Source of the DNA: Paraburkholderia silviterrae | GTDB lineage: Bacteria; Pseudomonadota; Gammaproteobacteria; Burkholderiales; Burkholderiaceae | Direction of reading: 5' to 3' | Assembly (NCBI RefSeq): GCF_004353915.1 | Contig: NZ_SMRP01000047.1 | Span: 1-39,702 of the forward strand | Length of the DNA stretch: 39,702 nt | Shown: positions 16,867 through 25,229 of the stretch, piece by piece | Layout: each line of letters begins with the position of its first letter | Numbering within the stretch: the stretch's first letter is position 1 | Program-made: the position numbers and the translations under genes | Notes under the pieces: generated by a model | What the model saw: the letters and a program-made list of their open reading frames with translations, nothing else | Databases searched by the model: none | What the model was told of the DNA's origin: nothing

Positions 16867-19800
16867 TCAGAGCGTTTCGAGGAAGGCCTTCAGTTGCCGC
16901 TTTTCGTCGTCGGACAGCGTCTCTCCGAACCAGTGCCCGCGGTCCAGCACGAAGTCGGGACACTTGCTGGCCTTGAGCAGCGCCGGGCCGGCCTCGCGCT
17001 GGAATTCGCCGAGCGCCTTGAAGCTGCCGTCTTTCGGGTCGTCGCGACGCACCAGCAGCACCCCGCGCGTGAGGCCAGCGGCCGCATGGAGGAGATCCAC
17101 CGTGGGTGCGTCCGGGTCGATGTTCATGAGGAGATTGACCGGCGTGCCGCGCGGAATGGGGCCGATGTCGATGCCGATCAGGCGCCCGTCGAGCAGCGCC
17201 TTGCCCAAGCCGCCCATGACGGCGAACACCACGACGCTCACTGCGAAGAACGCGCGCGCCCAGCCCTGCTTATTGGGGAAGCGGAAGAACGCCACCGCTA
17301 ACACAAACGGGACAAGCGGAATGAGCCACAGCCCCAGATAGATCGTGTCCACGCCCGAAACGCGCAACACGGTCGCCACCAGCGCCGCGAGCAAGGCGAG
17401 CAAACCGCCGGCAAGGCGAGGTTGCCCCACGAAAATCAGTACGAAGGCGATCAGGGCCAGCACCAGCCACACATAGATGAACAGAATCGATGTCAAACGC
17501 TCGCCCAAAATACCGCTGACGAGCGGCTTGATGTATCTCGGCGCGAAATCGATATAGGAATCCTTCGTTGTTCTATAGATAAAGCCGATGTCCCTGAAGC
17601 CCGGTTGATCGGCCACGCCCGCTGCCGCGAACGACTGCCGGAAATCACCGCGCAGCGCACTGCATTCGAGACTCTGGTCGGCCGGGTGGTCATGGCAGAA
17701 CGCCTCTTTTTGCGCGGGATACACGTTCACGAGCCGCGCGGCGCCATATGCGGGCGTGCCGATAACGGCCCGCTTGCTGTTGTTGAACAGCTTGTCGATC
17801 GCGTCGTCGTATGCCTCGAGCCGGCCCTTGACAGACGGATCGCGGTTATAGATGCCGAGCGCATTGTTGTGCAGCAATGGCGCCGTCGCCCAGACGCTGA
17901 CGAGCGAGGCCGGCCGGTAGTAGCCCGGGCCGCCGCCGGGGGGCGCGTATTCGTCGTTGTTCCCCCACTTGTCGACGGCGCTCGTTTTCCTGAACGGATT
18001 GTAGAAGTGGACCACGCCCACTGCTGGCAGCGACTTGTACGTCTCCGACGAGAAGTTGTCCCAGACCTGGCCGCGCATCCCGTTGGTGCCCACCGCGCGC
18101 TGCGAATTGGTGCCGACGAGGGTGATCGGCACGCGCACATCCGTCGAAAGATAGTTATCCTTTTCGAAAAAGTCCTGCCCGCCGTTCGGCTGCGCCGCAA
18201 TGTATTTCTGCAGCCGGTCCACATAGGCGAGCCAGGGCGCGCTCAGCTTGAACGCCTCCCAATCGGCGAAGTCCATGGGCAGCGTGATGCCGCCCTGAGC
18301 GTCCGCGTTCGCGGTGCGCCAATCGTGAGAGAACGAGATTTGCAGATTGGGCGGCTGTTTGCTGGAATGGCAAATCGCGCAATTGCGAATGAATACGTCG
18401 CGGCCCTTTTCGCTATCGGCCTGATTGGCGTTGATCCGCGCGAGCCCCTCTTCGGTCGAGGCGAGTTTCATCGGCTGCGTGACCGTCGCGCCCGATTGCG
18501 TGACGTACGTGAAGAAGTTCTCCAGCTCTTCCACGCGAAAATGCTCGGTCGTATTCCAATAGACCGATTTTTCCTTGATGGTCGCGATATCGAACGGCCG
18601 CTGTGCCGTGAAGCCGACAATCGTGTTCTGCACCCTGCGCCATTGCTCCGAGTAAGCGCCGATGTTCAGATACACGCGCAACAGCGCGCCTTCGATGCCG
18701 ATGCTATCGGCGCCATCGAGCAACACGCGCGGCGTGTGGCGCGGATCGAGCGTGAAAAGCGGGGCGTCCTCGATCCCGCGCAGCATCAGGTTGCTCTTGC
18801 TTTGCTCCTCGGGCGGGTTGATGGCGGCGCGGGCAAGGCGCGCGTTCACTTCAAAAATTGCGTTGATCGTGTTCGGATTGTTGATGTGGTCCGTGGCCAC
18901 GAGCGAGGTGTCGATGGTCCCGGGCTGCTGGCTCGCGACGAATTGCCAAAGGAAGCTATCGGGCGTCTTCAGGTTCGTGAAGGCGTTCGAGGGTAGCCAG
19001 TACTGGTTGCCGATCATGCTCGACATATCCCCCCACTCGGGATGCTCCATATCCTTGGGCGGCGAGAGCGGATGCGGGCCGACATGGCAGAACGAGCACG
19101 CCATGCTGACGCGAAACGGCCGGATGAGCAAAGGATCGGCGTGAAAATCCGCGTCCTTGGGATCGGTCGAGTAGTAACGCTTGCCCTGATCGCTGACAAC
19201 CTGCTCGTTCCAGTGCTCGCGGGCTTGCTTCGCGGCCGGCGACTTGCCGAAGAAGTCCGGATTCGGCCATAGCCGCAGACCCACGACGCCGGAAGGATAG
19301 CCATAGACGAGTGGGTCGACGCCATCGTTGCCGAGCTGAGCGATGGCCTGGTCATAGAGCGCTTGAGCCTCGGGGTCCACCTCAAAAAATGTCTGGTGGT
19401 GATGCGCCGGGTCGTTGGGCATCTTCACAGGCTCCACGGACTTGCCGTCTGCGCCAACATCGTTCTGCGGCGCATGCAGGGTGACCTTGTCGCCGTCAGG
19501 TCCGTCGATATAGAGGCCGAGGCCAGTCATGGGCGTGTCGCGCTCGACCATGCCGGGCTGGTTGATCAGCCCGCCGTCCCTGAAACGATGGGCGCGGTTC
19601 TTCGAATTGAGCAGGACGAGAAAGTCCGCAATGCCGTAGCCGTTCTCCTGCACCCAGCCCCAGAACGCCTCGTTGCCCTCGCCCCACAGCATCCAGGTGT
19701 TCTGCCCCATGATGGCGGAGCGCGCGGCCTTCGGAACGCTGTGTCCGTCGAACCAGTCCATTGGGCGCGGCGTGCGGTCGGCGCCAACGACGACTTTGTC

Positions 19801-20256
19801 GACCTCACTGAAGAGATTTCGCGTTTCCGTCGGGAAGCACTGTTCGTTGCGCGGAAACAGGCGCACGCCTCGGGCGGTGACCGTGGCCCCGGCCTCATCG
19901 GGTGGGGCGCTCTTGTCGACCTCGCCATCCGGCGGGCCATCTTTCGAAGGCGGGGGGGCGACCGACGCAGCGGGATAGCGCTTGATCGCATTCGCCAGTT
20001 CCGTCGCGTCGGCCTCACATGCCGCTTTGGCCGACGATGCCGCCGATTTGCACGCCGCCGGCTTTGACGTCGCTGGCGCGCAGCTCGCCGATGCGCACGC
20101 CACTGGCGCCGATGCCGCCGTTGCGGCAGCATTCGCCGCGCTCCATGCCAACAGGCAGGAAGCCCCCATCAGGACGCCAGTTATTACGCATGACGAAAGA
20201 CATTGCCGACGCGCCAGCATGCGCCATTCGCTTCGTGAACTGAACAGTGAACGCAT
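16867..20256 (-). CDS. Secreted di-heme cytochrome with membrane insertion (RoxA/MauG-like)
   Basis: The product is 1129 residues from ATG 20256, chosen because AGGGGAGG lies just upstream. A signal peptide (to about AANA, 43) is followed by an Ala/Cys/Ser-rich stretch. Two c-type heme sites are CSFCH (387-391) and CAICH (626-630). Further on, YRPASLVSVWATAPLLHNNALG matches the WATAPYLHNG-type signature shared by di-heme peroxidases and the rubber oxygenase RoxA. The last residues (GHWFGETLSDDEKRQLKAF) match the C-terminal FGTDLSDxDK helix of that group. Between these two conserved parts lie about four membrane helices (about 940-1060). Hemes should be periplasmic. It is the first gene of the operon with the oxidoreductase-phospholipase. 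Function could be an oxygenase, a peroxidase or an electron acceptor; no substrate is evident. Confidence 0.8.
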   Translation of the reverse strand: MRSLFSSRSEWRMLARRQCLSSCVITGVLMGASCLLAWSAANAAATAASAPVACASASCAPATSKPAACKSAASSAKAACEADATELANAIKRYPAASVAPPPSKDGPPDGEVDKSAPPDEAGATVTARGVRLFPRNEQCFPTETRNLFSEVDKVVVGADRTPRPMDWFDGHSVPKAARSAIMGQNTWMLWGEGNEAFWGWVQENGYGIADFLVLLNSKNRAHRFRDGGLINQPGMVERDTPMTGLGLYIDGPDGDKVTLHAPQNDVGADGKSVEPVKMPNDPAHHHQTFFEVDPEAQALYDQAIAQLGNDGVDPLVYGYPSGVVGLRLWPNPDFFGKSPAAKQAREHWNEQVVSDQGKRYYSTDPKDADFHADPLLIRPFRVSMACSFCHVGPHPLSPPKDMEHPEWGDMSSMIGNQYWLPSNAFTNLKTPDSFLWQFVASQQPGTIDTSLVATDHINNPNTINAIFEVNARLARAAINPPEEQSKSNLMLRGIEDAPLFTLDPRHTPRVLLDGADSIGIEGALLRVYLNIGAYSEQWRRVQNTIVGFTAQRPFDIATIKEKSVYWNTTEHFRVEELENFFTYVTQSGATVTQPMKLASTEEGLARINANQADSEKGRDVFIRNCAICHSSKQPPNLQISFSHDWRTANADAQGGITLPMDFADWEAFKLSAPWLAYVDRLQKYIAAQPNGGQDFFEKDNYLSTDVRVPITLVGTNSQRAVGTNGMRGQVWDNFSSETYKSLPAVGVVHFYNPFRKTSAVDKWGNNDEYAPPGGGPGYYRPASLVSVWATAPLLHNNALGIYNRDPSVKGRLEAYDDAIDKLFNNSKRAVIGTPAYGAARLVNVYPAQKEAFCHDHPADQSLECSALRGDFRQSFAAAGVADQPGFRDIGFIYRTTKDSYIDFAPRYIKPLVSGILGERLTSILFIYVWLVLALIAFVLIFVGQPRLAGGLLALLAALVATVLRVSGVDTIYLGLWLIPLVPFVLAVAFFRFPNKQGWARAFFAVSVVVFAVMGGLGKALLDGRLIGIDIGPIPRGTPVNLLMNIDPDAPTVDLLHAAAGLTRGVLLVRRDDPKDGSFKALGEFQREAGPALLKASKCPDFVLDRGHWFGETLSDDEKRQLKAFLETL

Positions 20257-20392
20257 GACCGCCCCTCCCCTGAAGGTGCGAAACCCAAGGAGCAATGGCT
20301 GCTGTGTAACTGCCGCAAAGCGAGGCGCCGTGGTGTGCACTGCCGGCACGCTTCGACCGCGCTCGCGAAGCATTCAATACCGGCTCCCGATG

Positions 20393-20414
20393 GCGAGCAG
20401 TCGAACCTGCTCGC
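20393..20414 (-). other. Hairpin in the leader of the cytochrome operon
   Basis: A perfect 8-bp stem GCGAGCAG / CTGCTCGC with a 6-base loop lies in the predicted ~190-base 5' leader of the gene starting at 20256. No T tract follows, so it is not an intrinsic terminator. It could influence mRNA stability or translation. Confidence 0.4.
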
Positions 20415-20454
20415 GCACCGATGTCATTTACGCACGCCCGGTGACGGTGAGGAC

Positions 20455-20482
20455 AATATAGGCGACGCTTAGCGAATGTCAA
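20455..20482 (-). promoter_or_regulatory. Sigma70-type promoter of the cytochrome/GMC-patatin operon
   Basis: On the minus strand, -35 TTGACA (20482-20477) and -10 TATATT (20460-20455) are separated by 16 bases. Transcription would begin near 20448, leaving a leader of about 190 bases before ATG 20256. It is the best promoter match seen in the window. Confidence 0.6.
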
Positions 20483-20591
20483 TTTGGTTACATTAGTTTC
20501 GAATCCTTCTCAATGAAATCCCAACCATTACGCTGAAACCAAAATGCATGTTCGTTATCGAAGCAGCGCAATCATTCGCTCGCGCAGACGA

Positions 20592-21050
20592 TCACGGCCC
20601 CAGCGAAAGGGCCGCTGCATGGACGGCTTTGCGAATGCGAGGAAACGTGCCGCAGCGGCATGCGATCCCCTTCATCGCCTCGTCGATATCGGCGTCGGTT
20701 GGGTGGCGATGGCGATAAAGCAACGCCGTCGCGGCGATCAGTTGAGCGCTTTGACAATAGCCACACTGGACGACGTCGTATTCGAGCCACGCTTTCTTCA
20801 GCGCGCGAGCTTCCGGGCTATCGAGCCCTTCGATGGTGACGACACGCGCATTGTCAATTGCCGACAGGGCAGTCTGGCAAGACGGCTTGGCGACGTTATC
20901 GAGCAAGACCGTGCAAGCGCCGCACACGCCGATGCCGCAACCGAACTTGGTCCCCGTCAGTTTGTGCTCGCACCGGAGCGCCCAGAGCAGCGGAGTGTCT
21001 GCGGGAGAATGCAAGACGACAGTTCGCCCGTTAATACTGACTGACACCAT
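20592..21050 (-). CDS. [2Fe-2S] subunit of a molybdenum hydroxylase (isoquinoline 1-oxidoreductase type)
   Basis: This 152-residue electron-transfer subunit has both expected clusters. The plant-type ferredoxin site is C38, C43, C46 and C58 (in FGCGIGVCGACT). The C-terminal helical site is C96, C99, C131 and C133 (in QCGYCQ and ACRCGTFPRIRKA). It would pass electrons from the molybdopterin subunit to an acceptor. A near-ideal ribosome binding site GGAGGTGAT (21061-21053) sits six bases before ATG 21050. The gene overlaps the end of the large-subunit frame by 94 bases. It has no signal peptide and would be exported with its Tat-targeted partner. No FAD subunit gene is nearby, as in aldehyde or isoquinoline oxidoreductases that use a cytochrome. 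Confidence 0.92.
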   Translation of the reverse strand: MVSVSINGRTVVLHSPADTPLLWALRCEHKLTGTKFGCGIGVCGACTVLLDNVAKPSCQTALSAIDNARVVTIEGLDSPEARALKKAWLEYDVVQCGYCQSAQLIAATALLYRHRHPTDADIDEAMKGIACRCGTFPRIRKAVHAAALSLGP

Positions 21051-23419
21051 ATATCACCTCCGCAAGGAACGGGCGGCTCAATAAGGGGAAGGCGGCGCGT
21101 GCGCACTCCCGTGAGTGCGAAGAGCGCATTCGCTACGGCAGGCGCAATGGGCGGCGTACCCGCTTCGCCAACGCCCTGCGGCTCGGTGCCCAACTGCAGC
21201 ACTTGTATGTGAATCTCAGGGCAAGTCGACATATTGACGAGCGGGAAATCGGGAAAATACCGCTGCTGAACCTGGCCGTTCACAATGGTGACGCGTTGCT
21301 GCAAGGCGGCCGACAGCCCAAAAATAATGCCGCTCTCCATTTGCTGCTCGACGAGATTCGGGTTGATCGCGATACCGCAATCAATCACGCAGTAGACCCG
21401 CGTGACCCGGAAGCAGTCGTCGACCTTCTGCACTTGCGCCACCTGGGCGACCACGCTGCCAAATGATTCGTGCATCGCCATGCCACTGGCCGTGGTTGCG
21501 TCATGCCTCGCCAGGCTCGGCCACCGGGAAAACGCCATGAGTGCCCGCAGCACTTGCGCGTGCCGCTGGTGCTCCGGCCTTTTCAGCATGTCCAGCCGGA
21601 ACTGGAACGGGTCCTTGTGCGCGGCCGTCGCCATCTCGTCGATAAAGCTTTCGACAAAGAACGCATGAAGCGAATGCCCAACCGAGCGCCAGTTGCCTAT
21701 GGGTATCGGTAGCGACACGGTATGGTGCGTGACGGCCATGTTCTCGCATTCGTACGGCTGATCGAACGCGCCCTCCGCACTGGTGACGTCCTTGACGATG
21801 TCGAAGACGATCTTCGGCGTGCCGAAAGCGCGCGGCAGCGCTTCCCGATTGACCGACTGGCTGGCCGACTCGTTCTTCCAGGCGATCAAGTTGCCGTCCG
21901 GGCCGAGCGCGCCCGCGAATCGCGATACGCATGCGGGACGATAGAAGTCGTGCGTCGTGTCCTGCGCACGCGGCCAGATGGTCTGCACCGGCCGTCCCTT
22001 CGCACGCAGTGCGATCGCCGCCGCCTGGACGATATAGTCGACTTCGAGCCGGCGGCCGAATCCGCCGCCAACTAGGCACTGATGCACCTGCACCTTGTCT
22101 TCGTGCAGCTTCAGGAACTTCGCCACGGCCGTTCGCGCCGCCATGGGAATCTGCGTGGAGACCCAGATCGCCGCCTCACCGTCCTTGACCTGAACCGTGC
22201 AGTTAATGGGTTCCAGCGCGGCATGCGCAAGGTAGGGGGCTTCGTATTGCATGGTCAGCGGTTTCGATTCCTTGAGCGTCCTTTCGACGTCACCCGTCGA
22301 GTAGAAAATCTCCGCATCCGCGCCGCCGTTCAGCGCCCCGTTCAAGGTTGCGAGAATGTCCGCATCGCTGACCTTTGCCGCCGGGCCGTGATCCCATGTG
22401 CACGACAACTGGCAGAGCGTGCGCATGGCGATGAACGGATTCGCAGCGATGACCGCAACGCCGCCTGTACCGCCGTGGTAAGGCTCGACCGTGAAAATGT
22501 CATGCACGCCCTCGGTAGTCTTCACCTTCGAGCTGTCATAGCCGGTCGCCTTGCCGCCGAGCGTCGGACACATCGTGACGCTGGCGTAAAGCAGATCGGG
22601 GGGGAGCGCGTCGATGCCGAAGCGCGCGGATCCATCGATTTTCGATTGTGCCTCGATGCGCTTGAAGCGCTGGCCGATAATCGTGAACTGCGATTTATCC
22701 TTGAGCGTGACGTGAGTGGGAGGCTGCTCGAGCTTTGCCGCTTCAACAAGCTCTCCGAACGTCGCTGATTTTGCCGAGCCCCAAAGCACATGGCCCGCGC
22801 GTGTTTCGCACTTGTCGATGGGGACTTTCCACGCCTTTGCGGCCGCAGCGCAAAGCATGACGCGAGCCGATGCCCCCGCTTCGCGCATCGGCATCCAAAG
22901 GTCGACAATGCTCGTCGAGCCGCCCGTCACCATGGTGCCGGCGAAGCGCGCGAGAAAGCGCGCGCCCTCTTCTTCGCCCTGCGCCGTCCAACTGTGATCG
23001 TCGGGGCGAATGGCCAGCGCATGCGCGATGTTTTCGCGGTTCGTGTACAGCGAGTCGATGGGAGCATCGACGACACGGACCTGGGACCAGTCCGCTCCCA
23101 GCTCCTCTGCCAGCAACATCGCCGCGCCGGTATGGATGCCCTGCCCCATCTCCGCCTTGCTCATGACGATCGTGACATGGTTGCCGGTATCGATCATCAG
23201 CCAGCCATTGAGCACGACATTGCTGCCGGTCGTATCGATCGGCCGGCTCGGCAGCAGTCTTCCATTCGATGGCAGTGCTGACCATCCGATCGCGAGCACG
23301 CCCAACCCCGCGACACTCGCACCGCCGATAAGAAAGGTTCTCCGCGCCAGCATGACATCGTCCACCGAATGTTCTTGCTGCGTTTGAAAGTCGGCGCAGG
23401 CCGAAGCCTGGAATTTCAC
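20957..23419 (-). CDS. Molybdopterin-binding large subunit, xanthine oxidase family (IorB-like)
   Basis: This 820-residue subunit hydroxylates an aldehyde or N-heterocycle; the substrate is unknown. A twin-arginine leader (MLARRTFLIGGASVAGLGVLA) indicates periplasmic export. Family motifs include MSKAEMGQGIHTGAAMLLAEEL, GGGFGRR (about 450-456) and the active-site Glu in QGVGEAGTPP (Glu near 750). Starts are GTG 23419 without a clear ribosome binding site, or ATG 23353 directly before the RR motif, which may be the true one. Conserved homology ends at about residue 779 (TGVRTRRLPL). The remaining 41 residues (EPPVPCGGDIW...) run into the small-subunit gene and are atypical. A one-base shift near 21085-21080 would end the protein there. 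The large-then-small gene order is the reverse of classical iorAB. Confidence 0.88.
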   Translation of the reverse strand: MKFQASACADFQTQQEHSVDDVMLARRTFLIGGASVAGLGVLAIGWSALPSNGRLLPSRPIDTTGSNVVLNGWLMIDTGNHVTIVMSKAEMGQGIHTGAAMLLAEELGADWSQVRVVDAPIDSLYTNRENIAHALAIRPDDHSWTAQGEEEGARFLARFAGTMVTGGSTSIVDLWMPMREAGASARVMLCAAAAKAWKVPIDKCETRAGHVLWGSAKSATFGELVEAAKLEQPPTHVTLKDKSQFTIIGQRFKRIEAQSKIDGSARFGIDALPPDLLYASVTMCPTLGGKATGYDSSKVKTTEGVHDIFTVEPYHGGTGGVAVIAANPFIAMRTLCQLSCTWDHGPAAKVSDADILATLNGALNGGADAEIFYSTGDVERTLKESKPLTMQYEAPYLAHAALEPINCTVQVKDGEAAIWVSTQIPMAARTAVAKFLKLHEDKVQVHQCLVGGGFGRRLEVDYIVQAAAIALRAKGRPVQTIWPRAQDTTHDFYRPACVSRFAGALGPDGNLIAWKNESASQSVNREALPRAFGTPKIVFDIVKDVTSAEGAFDQPYECENMAVTHHTVSLPIPIGNWRSVGHSLHAFFVESFIDEMATAAHKDPFQFRLDMLKRPEHQRHAQVLRALMAFSRWPSLARHDATTASGMAMHESFGSVVAQVAQVQKVDDCFRVTRVYCVIDCGIAINPNLVEQQMESGIIFGLSAALQQRVTIVNGQVQQRYFPDFPLVNMSTCPEIHIQVLQLGTEPQGVGEAGTPPIAPAVANALFALTGVRTRRLPLIEPPVPCGGDIWCQSVLTGELSSCILPQTLRCSGRSGASTN

Positions 23420-23619
23420 GTTGCAGCTTGCCTTGCTAGCGATCGAGATACGCGTTGCCGCATAAAAGCGCTTATTTTTCTGCTTCTTTAATCACCTATA
23501 TTAGTCACTAGATCTGGCGATTGCGAATTCGAATACGATTCAGACAAGTGGAGCGCTTGCTGAAAAAAGAGCATCGGCGCAATGGGAAAGGAAGGTATGC
23601 AAACCGGCGCGCACCGCCG

Positions 23620-24384
23620 CTATGCGGTCAGCTCACGATGCAGGGCTCGATACTCCTGCGCAAGCTTGTGCCCGGGATCGAGATGAACGACGGGCACGGA
23701 CTGTTGATGGGACTCGCGGATCTTCACCGACGACGACAGCCGCGAGGCCAGCACCGGCAAGCCCTCGCTGACAAGCTCGTCGACCAGCTTTTGCGGCAGG
23801 CTCGCACGAGGCTGAAACTGGTTGATGACAATGCCCTCCACCTCCAGCGCGGCATTGTGGTCTTGCTGGATCTCCTTCACGTTTTCCAGCAGCGTGTAAA
23901 GCGCGCGCCGGGAGAAGTCATCGCAGTCGAACGGAATCAGACAACGCTCGACGGCGATCAGCGCGGAGCGGGTGTAGAAGTTCAACGCAGGCGGCGTGTC
24001 GATGTAAATCGCATCGTACATGTCGAGTTCTTTGAGCGCATCGCGCAGCTTGTAGATCTTGTAGCGCGACTCCAGCTTGCCGTGCAAGGTGTCCAGATCC
24101 GCATGGCCGGGCATGACGTCCAGGTTCTCAAACGGTGTCGGATGAATGAATGCGGTCGCCTCCACGGGCCGGAAGCTGAACGTCAACGCGGTTTCAAAGA
24201 AGCCGGCTACAGTGGGATGCGTCTCGCTGGCGCGCGCGCCGAGCAGGTACTGAGTTGAATTCGCCTGGCCATCGAGGTCGATGACCAGTGTGCGCTTGCC
24301 TTCGCTGGCGCTCACGGCCGCCAGGTTACAGACGATGGTCGATTTACCAACGCCGCCTTTCTGATTGAATACAACACGCCGCAT
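23620..24384 (-). CDS. ParA-family ATPase (orphan)
   Basis: The 254-residue protein has the deviant Walker A KGGVGKST (9-16) with the signature lysine, the phrase LVIDLDGQANST, and Walker B-like YDAIYIDTPP. The C-terminus holds VINQFQPRASLPQKLVDEL. Such ATPases position DNA or protein cargo in the cell. No ParB gene or parS-like centromere is next to it, and the N-terminal DNA-binding extension of plasmid type Ia ParA is absent. It is therefore an orphan that may position another complex. AAGGGG precedes ATG 24384. The neighbours are unrelated redox and membrane genes, so its partner cannot be inferred. Confidence 0.88.
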   Translation of the reverse strand: MRRVVFNQKGGVGKSTIVCNLAAVSASEGKRTLVIDLDGQANSTQYLLGARASETHPTVAGFFETALTFSFRPVEATAFIHPTPFENLDVMPGHADLDTLHGKLESRYKIYKLRDALKELDMYDAIYIDTPPALNFYTRSALIAVERCLIPFDCDDFSRRALYTLLENVKEIQQDHNAALEVEGIVINQFQPRASLPQKLVDELVSEGLPVLASRLSSSVKIRESHQQSVPVVHLDPGHKLAQEYRALHRELTA

Positions 24385-24570
24385 GCTCGCCCCTTGAACG
24401 CAAATTGGCCCAAAGGCAGCAGCTTACCTGAACATTATTGCTGACTGATGGCCATCACATTGGGGCCAGTACGGGTCGTGAGGCAGCGGCAGGCGAATCG
24501 TCGACAATCGTCACCACGCGGAGCCGTAGCGCGTGTCGGGCCCAGGGCCTGTTATTAGCGTGAACAGCCC

Positions 24571-24984
24571 CTATGCCAGCACGCCACGAGAGCGCAGGTT
24601 GCGTGCATAGAGACATATTCCTATATCAACCACCCAACTGAATATCATCCATGGCATTGTAGCGACGATGAACTCCTGCGAGTAATTCAGAAGACACATT
24701 AGTGTTTGGACTGCAGTAATACAAAGCGCCATGAAAGACAAGGGGAATGCGAAGCGCCGCAGCGTAAATAGCGCGCATGCAGCGGAAAATTCGAGTGCCA
24801 CGTGAAGCCCCATCAACACCCATTCGACTGGCGAAAACGCATGGGCCACGATGAATGCCAGCGGAGAGGAATCCACATTTGACAGCACCCAAACCGAGAT
24901 CAGCGCGACCGCCAGAATTGAATACGCAGAATAAGCGGAGATGACCCATACGAGTATGGGCCGACTGCTCTTTTTATTGGTCAT
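24571..24984 (-). CDS. Small four-helix inner-membrane protein, unknown function
   Basis: This 137-residue protein is mostly hydrophobic, with four predicted membrane helices: about 9-33 (ILVWVISAYSAYSILAVALISV), 43-65, 68-95 (LFTLRRFAFPLSFMALCI) and 105-128 (MPWMIFSWVVDIGICLY). Both ends are short and basic (MTNKKSSR at the start, RNLRSRGVL at the end), so both probably face the cytoplasm. No catalytic motif is visible and I do not recognise the family. Its base composition is more AT-rich than its neighbours. A plausible promoter lies at 25031-25059. Confidence 0.65.
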   Translation of the reverse strand: MTNKKSSRPILVWVISAYSAYSILAVALISVWVLSNVDSSPLAFIVAHAFSPVEWVLMGLHVALEFSAACALFTLRRFAFPLSFMALCITAVQTLMCLLNYSQEFIVATMPWMIFSWVVDIGICLYARNLRSRGVLA

Positions 24985-25030
24985 GTAACTCGCTCATTGG
25001 ATAGCCTGTCTACGGCGTTATTTTCTTGTC

Positions 25031-25059
25031 ACTATGCATTGAAATATCGCGCCATTCAA
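25031..25059 (-). promoter_or_regulatory. Possible promoter of the four-helix membrane protein gene
   Basis: On the minus strand, TTGAAT (25059-25054) and CATAGT (25036-25031) are 17 bases apart, about 40 bases of leader before ATG 24984. The hexamers match only moderately. Confidence 0.35.
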
Positions 25060-25229
25060 GCCCCTTGACTCGCGCATATCCATTTGGCAAAGCTATAAAG
25101 GCTAACTGCCAAGCCGCGAAATATCGAGCCGTCTCCCCAATTTATGCCATTTGACTGAACTCTCCGTGATCTCGCCGTATTCGCGTACCTCGGCGCAGCC
25201 CCCTCCTGAACGCTTGCAGACCGCTGCGC

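Noticed and set aside
17422..18996. 524-codon open frame on the plus strand
   Set aside because: It is antisense to the di-heme cytochrome gene. The product is Arg/His/Val-rich low-complexity sequence typical of shadows in GC-rich DNA, without a ribosome binding site or motif.
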